DNA of 64,000 nt, from NCBI RefSeq assembly GCF_003865365.1, contig NZ_RQVR01000002.1:1-64000 (forward strand), in the 5' to 3' direction. This document shows positions 56,499 through 64,000 of this stretch, one piece after another. The notes beneath the pieces are model-generated. The model saw only the letters and a list, made by a program, of their open reading frames with translations. It did not search any database and was not told where the DNA came from. The stretch comes from Flavobacterium macacae. Lineage in GTDB: Bacteria; Bacteroidota; Bacteroidia; Flavobacteriales; Flavobacteriaceae. How positions within the stretch are numbered: the stretch's first letter is position 1; each line of letters opens with the position of its first letter. Both the position numbers and the translations under genes were made by a program.

Positions 56499-57413
56499 AT
56501 GGAAAAAATGAAAAAAATGAGATTTATATTTGCATTTTTAGCAATGGGATTGCTAACAATAGCATCTTGTGAAGATGACGGTGGTGATTCTGTAATTAGC
56601 TTAAACGAAGGTGCAGTTCCTAATATTTTAAAAGTTACAGGAAGCAATACGTTTATTGACTTAATTGCATTAGAATCAGGCGAAGAAACTACAATTAATT
56701 TCACAGTTGATAAAGGACAAGGAAATATCGCTTCAATGGATGTTGTACTTTTTTACAAAACCGGAACAACTGTTTACAGAACCGTTTTAGAATCAAATTT
56801 AACAACATTTCCTAAAGCCTATTCGTTGACACAATTTGATATCATTGAAGCTTTTACTGAACTTAACTCAGCTGCAGATTTCCAAGTAGGAGATGTATTA
56901 AGCGTTTCTGCTGACATCACTTTAACAAACGGAAGCAAGCTAAACATCTTAAATAACGATGCGACTCCTAATTTTGGTCAAGACATTGCCAACTCAGCGG
57001 TTTACAAAGTTTTCCAAAATTACATTGTATCATGTCCTTCTGACTTAGGCGGAACTTATGATTTTGTATCTATTAACATCGGCGAGCCAGGTGGCTTTGT
57101 TGTTCCAGGTCCCGAAACAGGAACGGTAACATTTACTGACAATGGCGGTGGTGTTTACGCAATTTCTGACGGATCTTTTGGTGGATGGGAAGCCCTTTAT
57201 GGACCTCCAGGAGCAAGCGGCGTAACATTAATTGACATTTGCAACACTTTATCTTTTGGTGGATCAGACGATTACGGAGACACCTACACAATAAGTAATG
57301 TAACCACAAGCGGAAGCAATTTATCATTTAGCTGGAGCAATACCTATGGAGAATACGGAAGCACAACGCTTACCAGAACTGACGGTACAGATTGGCCAGA
57401 CTTAACAAATTAA
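56499..57413 (+). CDS. Lipoprotein encoded in the SusCD operon
   Basis: The 304-residue product has a signal peptide and lipobox (GLLTIASCEDDGGD). The rest is all-beta, with an N-terminal region (VTGSNTFIDLIALESGEETTINFTVDKGQ) and a C-terminal region of Gly, Ser, Thr and aromatic residues (TDNGGGVYAISDGSFGGWEALYG). It takes the place of the SusE/SusF-type surface-binding proteins in other loci, but no known binding motif is visible. Ends before the terminator at 57428. Confidence 0.75.
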   Translation: MEKMKKMRFIFAFLAMGLLTIASCEDDGGDSVISLNEGAVPNILKVTGSNTFIDLIALESGEETTINFTVDKGQGNIASMDVVLFYKTGTTVYRTVLESNLTTFPKAYSLTQFDIIEAFTELNSAADFQVGDVLSVSADITLTNGSKLNILNNDATPNFGQDIANSAVYKVFQNYIVSCPSDLGGTYDFVSINIGEPGGFVVPGPETGTVTFTDNGGGVYAISDGSFGGWEALYGPPGASGVTLIDICNTLSFGGSDDYGDTYTISNVTTSGSNLSFSWSNTYGEYGSTTLTRTDGTDWPDLTN

Positions 57414-57427
57414 TCTAAATATTCTTT

Positions 57428-57457
57428 AAAAACCATCCGCTAAAACGGATGGTTTTT
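57428..57457 (+). terminator. Terminator of the SusCD operon
   Basis: ACCATCCG and CGGATGGT (57432-57439, 57446-57453) with A-run before and T-run after. The T-run runs directly into the promoter box of rlmB. Confidence 0.9.
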
Positions 57458-57460
57458 TTA

Positions 57461-57468
57461 TATCTTTG
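57461..57468 (+). promoter_or_regulatory. -7 box of rlmB, implying a near-leaderless mRNA
   Basis: TATCTTTG is followed by CGCC and then the ATG at 57473, so transcription would begin at or within a base or two of the start codon. The same layout is seen at recR and rarA. Confidence 0.6.
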
Positions 57469-57472
57469 CGCC

Positions 57473-58207
57473 ATGGAAAAAGAACACCAAATTTTCGGAA
57501 TCAGGGCAATTATCGAAGCTATTCAAGCAGGAAAAGAAGTTGACAAAGTCTTCATTCAAAAAGACATTTCAGGCGAATTGATGAAAGACTTAATGAAAGT
57601 CATGAAACGCGCCAGCGTAAATTTCACTTACGTTCCGGTTGAAAAACTGAACCGATTAACGCCCAACAACCATCAAGGTGCCGTAGCAACAATCGCTCCG
57701 ATCTCATTCCAAGATTTGGAAACATTAATCGAATCTGTCATCGAAAGTGGCAAGACTCCCCTATTTTTAATTTTAGACCAAATTTCTGACGCTAGAAACT
57801 TTGGCGCCATCATCAGAACTGCAGAATGTACAGGCGTGAACGGAATCATCGTTCAAAAAGCCGGCTCCGCTCCCGTAAATGGCGATACCGTTAAAACTTC
57901 TGCTGGAGCCGTTTTCAACGTGCCGATCTGCAAAGTAGAACATATTAAAGATGCTATTTTCCACCTTCAAGGTTCGGGAATCAAAACGGTTGCCGCAACT
58001 GAAAAAACAGACCAACACATTTACGACATTGCATTAAATGAGCCTGTTGCCATCATCATGGGTTCTGAAGATCGTGGTGTAAACCCATCGGTTTTAAAAA
58101 TCGTGGATGAAAAAGCAAAACTGCCCATGTTCGGAACCATTTCGTCATTGAATGTTTCTGTGGCTTGTGGCGCATTTCTTTACGAAGCTGTTCGTCAAAG
58201 AAGCTAA
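57473..58207 (+). CDS. rlmB: 23S rRNA 2'-O-ribose methyltransferase RlmB-like (SpoU)
   Basis: A 244-residue TrmH-type SPOUT enzyme. The N-domain starts MEKEHQIFGIRAIIEAI, and the catalytic domain contains DARNFGAIIRTAECTGV with the conserved Asn and Arg, then GSEDRGVNPSVLK and SLNVSVACGAFLYEAVRQR that form the SAM-binding knot. The product most likely methylates G2251 of 23S rRNA. The ATG at 57473 is preferred over one at 57449 because the latter lies in the SusCD terminator. Confidence 0.93.
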   Translation: MEKEHQIFGIRAIIEAIQAGKEVDKVFIQKDISGELMKDLMKVMKRASVNFTYVPVEKLNRLTPNNHQGAVATIAPISFQDLETLIESVIESGKTPLFLILDQISDARNFGAIIRTAECTGVNGIIVQKAGSAPVNGDTVKTSAGAVFNVPICKVEHIKDAIFHLQGSGIKTVAATEKTDQHIYDIALNEPVAIIMGSEDRGVNPSVLKIVDEKAKLPMFGTISSLNVSVACGAFLYEAVRQRS

Positions 58208-58291
58208 AATAATTTGAAGCGAAACACCAGCAATAGTACAATCGCATTTCCTGCTGCAGGAACTCGCTTTAAACCTGTTGGATTACAGGTT

Positions 58292-58374
58292 TAAGAGCTC
58301 AAACAATTCCAGCATCAGGGCTATTTGAGAAACCTTTCGCATTTTCGTCAGCGTCAGTCCCAATCTTTGTCGAT
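58292..58374 (+). repeat. Dispersed repeat family, copy B
   Basis: Aligns over 83 bases without gaps with copy A (31666-31748 minus), 63 identities. It is preceded by an inverted pair AAACCTGT/ACAGGTTT (58271-58278, 58285-58292) where copy A has its perfect 27-base arms. Lies between rlmB and the rhomboid gene. Confidence 0.7.
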
Positions 58375-58400
58375 AAACTTTGCGATAAAAAAATATTTAA

Positions 58401-58440
58401 AAAAAGTCCGTCAGCGTTCAAAACACTGACGGACTTTTTA
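58401..58440 (-). terminator. Terminator after the rhomboid gene
   Basis: AAGTCCGTCAG and CTGACGGACTT form a strong stem (58404-58414, 58426-58436 approximately) with A/T runs on both sides; it can act in both directions. Confidence 0.85.
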
Positions 58441-58459
58441 TTTAGGTCACTGCGGTTAA

Positions 58460-59251
58460 TTATCCTTTTTGAATCCCTGCACCTTCTTCGGGAACCTCTT
58501 CAATAGCACTGGAAACAATCGTATAAAAAACAGTATAATTAGACTGAAAATATTCTGCTTCAATAACTTCCATTTCTTCTGGTTTTGGCAACGGCTTAAA
58601 GTTTCCGTTTTCGTCAAAATGTTTCATAAACAAATCGTCTTCTGCATTGTATTCAGGCTTTTCCCATTCATAAACCACTGGCTTTTGATATTCAGGCGTT
58701 TTTATGGCTAATGAAAAAACATAACCGGTTATTAATCCAGATAGATGGCCTTCCCAAGAAATGCCTTGTTGCACATCAGGAAATATGTACCAGATCATAC
58801 CGCCATATAAAAGAATAATAGTCAATGAAACAGCAACCAATCGGTAATATTTGGTCTGAATTCCTTTAAAAAATATAAAGCTGACCAAAACATAAATCAG
58901 TCCGCTGGCGCCAATATGATACGATTCCCGGCCAATCAGCCACGTTAAAAAGCCGGAGAGCAGAATTCCATAACCAATCACTCGCAAGGCTTGGTTTCGA
59001 TAAAAAAAACGCAACGCCATTATCAAAAGAAATAACGGAATCGAATTGTTATAAAGATGCTCAATATCGCCGTGTAAAAACGGACTGAAGATAATACCTC
59101 TTAATCCGAGAAAAGTTCTTGGGTAAATTCCGAGTTCGGTGAGATTTAACTTGAAACGTATTTCTGCCCAAAAAACAATCCACATAAAAACAACAGAAAA
59201 CAAGGGCCAAGCCAAAACCGAGGGCGAAAATTTGATGTTTTTATCTTCCAT
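58460..59251 (-). CDS. Rhomboid-family intramembrane serine protease
   Basis: The product of 263 residues (ATG 59249-59251) has six or so spans. Catalytic Ser is in SYHIGASGLIYVL (GxSx motif) and the His is in SWEGHLSGLITGY. The conserved early part SPFLHGDIEHLYNNS supplies further active-site features. The long C-terminal cytoplasmic tail (KPEYNAEDDLFMKHFDENG) is common in Bacteroidota. Substrates unknown. An ATG at 59320 is rejected because the segment before 59251 is not family-like. Confidence 0.93.
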   Translation of the reverse strand: MEDKNIKFSPSVLAWPLFSVVFMWIVFWAEIRFKLNLTELGIYPRTFLGLRGIIFSPFLHGDIEHLYNNSIPLFLLIMALRFFYRNQALRVIGYGILLSGFLTWLIGRESYHIGASGLIYVLVSFIFFKGIQTKYYRLVAVSLTIILLYGGMIWYIFPDVQQGISWEGHLSGLITGYVFSLAIKTPEYQKPVVYEWEKPEYNAEDDLFMKHFDENGNFKPLPKPEEMEVIEAEYFQSNYTVFYTIVSSAIEEVPEEGAGIQKG

Positions 59252-59380
59252 CGTTTTTTGAGAATCTAAGTTTGTTGGTAAGGAACACTCAAAAATGCAA
59301 CCAAATTTTTTTATGCGCAATTTTGTCAGCGTTTCCAGAAAAGCACTGCCCTTTACTGCTAACCCCGATTACCTCACAAT

Positions 59381-59462
59381 ACACTTATTTCCATAAGTGT
59401 TCGGTGAACTCTTCGTGTTTGAAGTGAAAATCCTTTTGCCTTGATTTTTTTCAAGGCAAAAG
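59381..59462. other. Two perfect hairpins between rhomboid and rarA genes
   Basis: ACACTTAT/ATAAGTGT (59381-59388, 59393-59400) and CTTTTGCCTTGA/TCAAGGCAAAAG (59433-59444, 59451-59462). The second has a T6 loop, not a T-run after the stem, so termination is doubtful. Both could also be binding sites or RNA structures at this divergent junction. Confidence 0.55.
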
Positions 59463-59547
59463 ATTGTAACGGAAAGCGGGACTGCCCTTTCCTGAAATTT
59501 CAGAACGTTTCTGTTTCAAAATATAAAAAAGAGCGAATCAAAATCCG

Positions 59548-59555
59548 TAATTTTG
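59548..59555 (+). promoter_or_regulatory. -7 box of rarA, implying a near-leaderless mRNA
   Basis: TAATTTTG is followed by CAAC and then the ATG at 59560. Confidence 0.55.
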
Positions 59556-59559
59556 CAAC

Positions 59560-60837
59560 ATGGAAGCACCTTTAGCAGAACGCATCAGACCGCAATCACT
59601 GGAAGATTATTTGGGACAACCACAATTGGTGGGACCTCAGGGCTCATTGACACAGCAAATTTCGAAAGGATTGATTCCGTCGTTGATTTTGTGGGGACCG
59701 CCAGGAACGGGAAAAACGACGTTGGCGCAAATCATCGCGCAAGAGTCAAAGCGACCGTTTTATATCTTGAGCGCAATCAATTCTGGCGTGAAGGATGTGC
59801 GCGACGTGATTGAAAAAGCCAAGCAAAGTGGCGGTCTTTTTACGGCTAAAAACCCAATTTTGTTCATTGATGAGATTCACCGTTTTAGCAAGTCGCAACA
59901 AGATTCCTTATTGGCGGCGGTAGAAAAAGGCTGGGTGACGCTGATTGGCGCGACGACCGAAAATCCAAGTTTTGAGGTGATTCCCGCTTTACTGTCGCGT
60001 TGTCAGGTTTATATTTTGAATGCTTTTTCAAAATCAGACTTAGAATCGCTGTTGGAAAGAGCAATGAAAACCGATATTTTCTTGAAACAAAAAAATATTG
60101 AACTGAAAGAAACGGAGGCCTTGCTAAGACTTTCGGGTGGTGACGGAAGAAAATTGCTGAATATTTTTGACTTGGTCGTGAATGCTTCGAACGATGAAAA
60201 TATTATAATTACGAACGATTCGGTTTTAAAACTGGTGCAACAAAACACGGTTTTATATGACAAAACGGGTGAACAGCATTATGATATTGTTTCTGCTTTT
60301 ATCAAATCGATCCGCGGAAGCGACCCAAACGGAGCAGTTTATTGGCTGGCAAGAATGATTGAAGGTGGTGAAGATGTGAAATTTATTGCTAGAAGAATGT
60401 TGATTTTGTCAAGTGAAGATATTGGAAATGCAAACCCAACGGCTTTCATTATGGCAAATAATACCTTTCAGGCAGTTTCAACAATTGGCTATCCGGAAAG
60501 TCGAATTATTTTGAGCCAATGTGCGGTTTATTTGGCTACTTCGCCAAAAAGCAATGCGAGTTATTTGGCCATTGGAAAAGCGCAACAAGTGGTCAAACAG
60601 ACTGGAGATTTGCCGGTTCCGATACATTTGAGAAATGCGCCGACAAAATTAATGAAGGAATTGGGATATGGCGAGGATTATAAATATTCGCACGATTATT
60701 CTAATAATTTCGCCGAGCAAGAGTTTTTACCCGACGAAATTAAAAGTACAGCTTTTTATGTTCCAGGAAATAATTCGAGAGAAGCTTCTACAAGAGAATT
60801 CTTGAAAAATCGCTGGAAAGATAAATATGGGTATTAA
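59560..60837 (+). CDS. rarA: Replication-associated recombination protein A (RarA/MgsA), AAA+ ATPase
   Basis: RarA acts at stalled or gapped replication forks together with SSB. The 425-residue product has [20 protein letters not shown] at the start, Walker [13 protein letters not shown], Walker [17 protein letters not shown], sensor [10 protein letters not shown] and arginine finger region LLSRCQVY, then the MgsA C-terminal domain ([22 protein letters not shown]). It overlaps the end of the convergent gene by 4 bases. Confidence 0.95.
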   Translation: MEAPLAERIRPQSLEDYLGQPQLVGPQGSLTQQISKGLIPSLILWGPPGTGKTTLAQIIAQESKRPFYILSAINSGVKDVRDVIEKAKQSGGLFTAKNPILFIDEIHRFSKSQQDSLLAAVEKGWVTLIGATTENPSFEVIPALLSRCQVYILNAFSKSDLESLLERAMKTDIFLKQKNIELKETEALLRLSGGDGRKLLNIFDLVVNASNDENIIITNDSVLKLVQQNTVLYDKTGEQHYDIVSAFIKSIRGSDPNGAVYWLARMIEGGEDVKFIARRMLILSSEDIGNANPTAFIMANNTFQAVSTIGYPESRIILSQCAVYLATSPKSNASYLAIGKAQQVVKQTGDLPVPIHLRNAPTKLMKELGYGEDYKYSHDYSNNFAEQEFLPDEIKSTAFYVPGNNSREASTREFLKNRWKDKYGY

Positions 60838-61559
60838 AATTTGATTAGCAGTTTTTCTGAAACTGGCTTGTCATCTTTATAATATTCTAAAATCCATTCG
60901 CCATTTTTCTTTAACAAAGCACCTACAATTCCATCACCTTGAACGGTAAAATAATCGGGTTGTGATGTTTTATAAATCTTGTAAACTATTTTCGGCGTTT
61001 TATCAATTAACTGAAATCCATTGATAATGGGCTGTGCAAAAAGATAGTCTTTGGTTTCATCAATTTGTGCAGATGAAACTGGTGCTTCTGATTTTTTGGG
61101 CTCATTAGTTATGGGTTTTGAAGAAGCTATTGTTCCGTTATATGCATAACCGAAGCTGTAAAGATTCTCAAATGCATTATTCAAAGCTTCTGGATAAGAA
61201 ATTTTATATTCTTTGCTTTTGCTTTTTCCAGGCTCACTCGTGTAAACCACTTTATTATCACAATCTCTAAAAACAACCGTCAATTTTGTGGCTAAAAAAC
61301 TGCCATCACTTTCTACATTCACAAACAATCTATTACAACGGTCATTGGCTTCAGATGGAAGATTTTCATTTTCATAAAAAGGTTCAAAACCCATTTTAGT
61401 CAAATTGAATTTTGTAATCGTATTTAATCTGTATTTGTTTTCTTCTTTAAAAAATTCATACTTCAAAGGAACGATCACATACTTGTAATCATTCAATGTT
61501 TTTTGTGCTGAAGCAGCTATTGATACGAGAAGAAAAAGGCTTAATAGGTATTTTTTCAT
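60834..61559 (-). CDS. Secreted protein of unknown function
   Basis: A 241-residue product with a clear signal peptide (MKKYLLSLFLLVSIAASAQ). The mature part contains YKYVIVPLKYEFFKEENKYRLNTI and AFENLYSFGYAYNG, typical of an uncharacterised flavobacterial family, then a short low-complexity linker (KPITNEPKKSEAPVSSA) and a C-terminal region ending SEKLLIKF. No catalytic motif is visible. It lies on the same strand as the HAD gene, 16 bases downstream. Confidence 0.75.
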   Translation of the reverse strand: MKKYLLSLFLLVSIAASAQKTLNDYKYVIVPLKYEFFKEENKYRLNTITKFNLTKMGFEPFYENENLPSEANDRCNRLFVNVESDGSFLATKLTVVFRDCDNKVVYTSEPGKSKSKEYKISYPEALNNAFENLYSFGYAYNGTIASSKPITNEPKKSEAPVSSAQIDETKDYLFAQPIINGFQLIDKTPKIVYKIYKTSQPDYFTVQGDGIVGALLKKNGEWILEYYKDDKPVSEKLLIKF

Positions 61560-61575
61560 TTTTAATTTATAAGAA

Positions 61576-62262
61576 TTACAAGTAATTTTTTAAAGCTAGT
61601 AAAGTATTCACTTGCTTAATATTTTCAGCTACTTCAATATTGTGTTCATTAAACATAATGGCATCAATCCCAACGTTTAATGCGCCTTCAATATCAGCTT
61701 CAATATTATCTCCAATCATTACACTGGTTTCTCTTTTTGAATTTGAAATTTCTAAAGCGTAATGAAATATTTGCGGATTTGGCTTTTTAAAACCAGCATT
61801 TTCTGAATTAGTTACCGTTTCAAAATAATGGTCAATATTAGAATTTTTCAATTTATTGAATTGAATTTGATTGAAACCGTTGGTAATGATATGCAATTTA
61901 TATTTTGGCTTTAAATAGTCCAAAAGCTCAATTGTACCTTCAAAAAGGTGATTGTACTGTGGCAAATAATGAATGTATTCTTCCGCCAGCAAATGAATCA
62001 CATCGTCACTAATTTCATATCCTATCGAGTCAAAAACATCTTTTAATCTTCCATAACGAAGTTGTTCTTGGGTCACTTGATCATCTTGATATAATTTCCA
62101 ATATTTTGAATTTATCGGAACATATAACGCAACAAAATGTGCAATATCAACCGGGATTCCGTGTTTTTTTAAAATGGTTTCAAAAGCCATTGCTGAATTT
62201 TTTTCAAAATCCCAAAGCGTATGGTCCAAGTCAAAAAAGATGTCTGAAATTGTTGTCTCCAA
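61576..62262 (-). CDS. HAD-superfamily phosphatase, YjjG-type pyrimidine nucleotidase
   Basis: A 228-residue HAD hydrolase. Motif I is DIFFDLDHTLWDFEKNS with the nucleophile Asp and its Asp+2; motif II is LHIITNGFNQIQ; Lys is in AGFKKPNPQIF; motif IV is MIGDNIEADIEGALNVG. The TLWDFE segment and cap type fit YjjG, which dephosphorylates non-canonical pyrimidine nucleotides. It begins two bases after the upstream stop. Confidence 0.9.
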   Translation of the reverse strand: METTISDIFFDLDHTLWDFEKNSAMAFETILKKHGIPVDIAHFVALYVPINSKYWKLYQDDQVTQEQLRYGRLKDVFDSIGYEISDDVIHLLAEEYIHYLPQYNHLFEGTIELLDYLKPKYKLHIITNGFNQIQFNKLKNSNIDHYFETVTNSENAGFKKPNPQIFHYALEISNSKRETSVMIGDNIEADIEGALNVGIDAIMFNEHNIEVAENIKQVNTLLALKNYL

Positions 62263-62264
62263 AG

Positions 62265-62807
62265 TTATTTTCCTTTAACTATTATGGCATCATCTATGTG
62301 ATAAATCCAGTCTTCTATATCATTTTCATTGACCCTGAAATTTCCTTCTAAAGTCACATATTGGTCCGTCTTTAACTTTGGCGTTGCACCTTTAAACTTG
62401 ATACCCATAATGGTTTCTGGACCGGCTTGTCCACAGAAAAAACATGATGCAAAAACATTCTTGCTCAACGCATACGTAGTGTTGTCAATTGGAACAATAA
62501 ATCCTGACATGGCAATTCGTTTTTTATTTTTTGCCTTTAAAGTTGAATTTATGACCGGAAACATTACTCCTTCCGGATAATCTTTATGTTGCTTTTTTAC
62601 GAATTTTATCATCCCGAGAAGCTTCCAGTTTAAAGTATCTGTAGCAACAAAAGATTTTTTTTCTCCTAAAAAACTATTTTTAAAATCAGGAACAAATCCT
62701 GCTGTTTGCATTTTCTGCACGGAAGTTTCTTTTTTTGAAAAATCAGTAGTGTTCAATGCCAAAAAAAGAACAAAAATTCCTCCTAAAAAATAATATAATT
62801 TACGCAT
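62265..62807 (-). CDS. Membrane-anchored protein with CFFCGQAGPET motif
   Basis: The 180-residue product has one N-terminal membrane anchor (YYFLGGIFVLFLALNTT) and an extracytoplasmic domain with MSGFIVPIDN and the Cys pair in ASCFFCGQAGPETIMGIKF, followed by an OB-like strand region (YVTLEGNFRVNENDIEDWIYHIDDA). Similar proteins travel with the ABC permease next to it. The Cys-x2-Cys and the partner with a His-rich loop suggest metal handling, which is inference. It overlaps the permease gene by 8 bases. Confidence 0.75.
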   Translation of the reverse strand: MRKLYYFLGGIFVLFLALNTTDFSKKETSVQKMQTAGFVPDFKNSFLGEKKSFVATDTLNWKLLGMIKFVKKQHKDYPEGVMFPVINSTLKAKNKKRIAMSGFIVPIDNTTYALSKNVFASCFFCGQAGPETIMGIKFKGATPKLKTDQYVTLEGNFRVNENDIEDWIYHIDDAIIVKGK

Positions 62808-64000
62808 TAGCTAAAGTTTTTGAAATGTTTAATCGATAAGCTTTTATGGCAGGAATCAGCGCTGCCAGTATTCCTACAAAGATAGTAACTATAAATAAAA
62901 TTCCCTCTTTCTCCCACACAAAAGCGAACGGATTAAAAGTCATTTTATATTGCTCATCTGTTGTAGAAGAAATTAAAAACAAGGCTATTCTTCCAACAAC
63001 AGTGCCAAGAATAAAACCTGTTACGCAAAGTAAAATGCTTTCAAAAAGCACTAAACCTAATAATTGCAAACGGCTTGCTCCTGAAACACGAAGCAATGCA
63101 AATTCATATTTACGCTCTTTCAAAGTATTGTATAAAGCAATAAAAATACTGATACCAGAAATCAGCATAATTCCGTAAGCCAGATATTGCAAGGCTTCCA
63201 AACCAATTCCGAATAAAGAAAACAGCCTGTTAATTTCAACGGCTGGCGAAGCGGCTTGCATTTTTGTGTTTTGCGCAACTAATCTGGGCCAAGTCACAAA
63301 ACCCATTTTGCTTTTAAATTTTATTAAAACAGCCGTTATCTCTTTACCGCTTTCGGAAACAGCCGCAGGTTCTTCTTTATGATCGTGATGTTCATGATCG
63401 TGGTCGCGATGTTCATGATCATCTCCTTCAAAATGAACGTGGCCTTCTTCTCCGTGAGCCGGATTTTCTTCGGCTTCAGAATGTTCGTGATCGTGCATTA
63501 ACCAAACACTTTGAATAGTACACAGAATTAAATTATCCACAACTTTTCCAGTTTCGCTGGCAATTCCTGTAACGACATATTCAAAATCTTCGTGGACTTC
63601 GCCTTCAGCAGCATCGCCGTGCGAACCGAAAAATTTGTCTCCAACTTTTATATTCAGCTTTTTGGCAATTTCGCTTCCGACCACAACATCAAGGTTTTTT
63701 TCGAAAATTTTTCCCGAATGAACCTTTGCTCCAAATTTTTCAAGATATTCTGGCGTAGTTCCCACTATTTTAAAACCGCGGTAATTATCGCCAAAAGCCA
63801 ACGGAATTGCCGATTTCACAAACGGATGTTTCATCCACGCTTTTGCATCGTCATAACTGATATTTCCGGTTGGCGCATCAACTTGGTACACCGAAGAAAG
63901 TATCAATTGCAACGGACTTCCTTGTGCGCCTAAAACCACATCAACTCCGTCAATATTGCTGGAGAATTGTTTTTCAAATTGTTCTTGCAATAAAATCAAC
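62800..64000 (-). CDS. MacB/FtsX-family ABC permease with histidine-rich loop, partial
   Basis: The reading frame enters from the right window edge, so the N-terminus with the first membrane helix is missing. A large extracytoplasmic MacB-PCD-like region (SNIDGVDVVLGAQGSPLQL, KKLNIKVGDKFFGSHGD) is followed by three C-terminal spans of the FtsX domain (LAYGIMLISGISIFIALYNTLKERKYEFALLRVSGAS). Inserted in the periplasmic part is a run with 13 His and many Asp/Glu from MHDHEHSEAEEN to DHDHEHHDHKEE, as expected for zinc or other metal binding. Its ATPase would lie beyond the edge. Confidence 0.85.
   Translation of the reverse strand, partial: LILLQEQFEKQFSSNIDGVDVVLGAQGSPLQLILSSVYQVDAPTGNISYDDAKAWMKHPFVKSAIPLAFGDNYRGFKIVGTTPEYLEKFGAKVHSGKIFEKNLDVVVGSEIAKKLNIKVGDKFFGSHGDAAEGEVHEDFEYVVTGIASETGKVVDNLILCTIQSVWLMHDHEHSEAEENPAHGEEGHVHFEGDDHEHRDHDHEHHDHKEEPAAVSESGKEITAVLIKFKSKMGFVTWPRLVAQNTKMQAASPAVEINRLFSLFGIGLEALQYLAYGIMLISGISIFIALYNTLKERKYEFALLRVSGASRLQLLGLVLFESILLCVTGFILGTVVGRIALFLISSTTDEQYKMTFNPFAFVWEKEGILFIVTIFVGILAALIPAIKAYRLNISKTLANA

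Overview
The window looks like chromosomal DNA from a Bacteroidota bacterium of the family Flavobacteriaceae, probably Flavobacterium or a close relative. The evidence is low G+C in most of the window, a SusC/SusD pair, zinc-free S14 and L36 proteins, an L17 with a charged tail, and many promoters of the Bacteroidota form TTG-N19/20-TAnnTTTG. No tRNA, rRNA, CRISPR array or intact transposase gene was seen.

Bases 1-12850 are an accessory region. A sugar-nucleotide epimerase cut by the window edge is followed by about 850 bases of debris: a decayed duplicate of an ABC permease 3' end, a palindromic hairpin and IS-end-like repeats. Next comes a G+C-rich block read mostly on the minus strand. It holds an exopolysaccharide export set (Wza-like lipoprotein, Wzc-like tyrosine kinase, ABC-2 permease) in which the first two genes carry frameshift or nonsense lesions, then recR, then a four-gene set that I read as a chaperone-usher-like pilus system: major pilin, PapD-like chaperone, two-domain tip adhesin and usher-like outer-membrane protein. 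Two identical 75-base direct repeats at 1086-1160 and 12777-12851 bracket the block.

Bases 13000-31420 return to low G+C and carry housekeeping and assorted genes: a sodium:solute symporter, a CoA-binding protein, MarC, an SDR protein with a DUF2867-like tail, CtlX-type and DDAH-type hydrolases, an FAD oxidoreductase divergent from a membrane protein resembling lipid-linked-sugar transferases, citrate synthase, enolase, an NYN/LOTUS protein and carA. A frameshifted Abi-alpha-like gene and a relic of a HugZ-like heme-utilization gene lie between them.

Bases 31940-49490 hold the str, S10, spc and alpha ribosomal clusters, all on the minus strand, from rpsL to rplQ. The cluster is interrupted by a terminator plus a new promoter between rpsJ and rplC, and by an apparent internal promoter between rpsN and rpsH. 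These genes read through cleanly, which argues that the lesions in accessory genes are real rather than general sequence error.

Bases 49800-64000 contain an Omp85-family outer-membrane protein, a SusC-SusD-lipoprotein nutrient-uptake operon, rlmB, a rhomboid protease, rarA, a YjjG-type phosphatase and a partial ABC permease with a histidine-rich loop. A dispersed imperfect repeat family has copies near 31700 and 58300 in opposite orientation.
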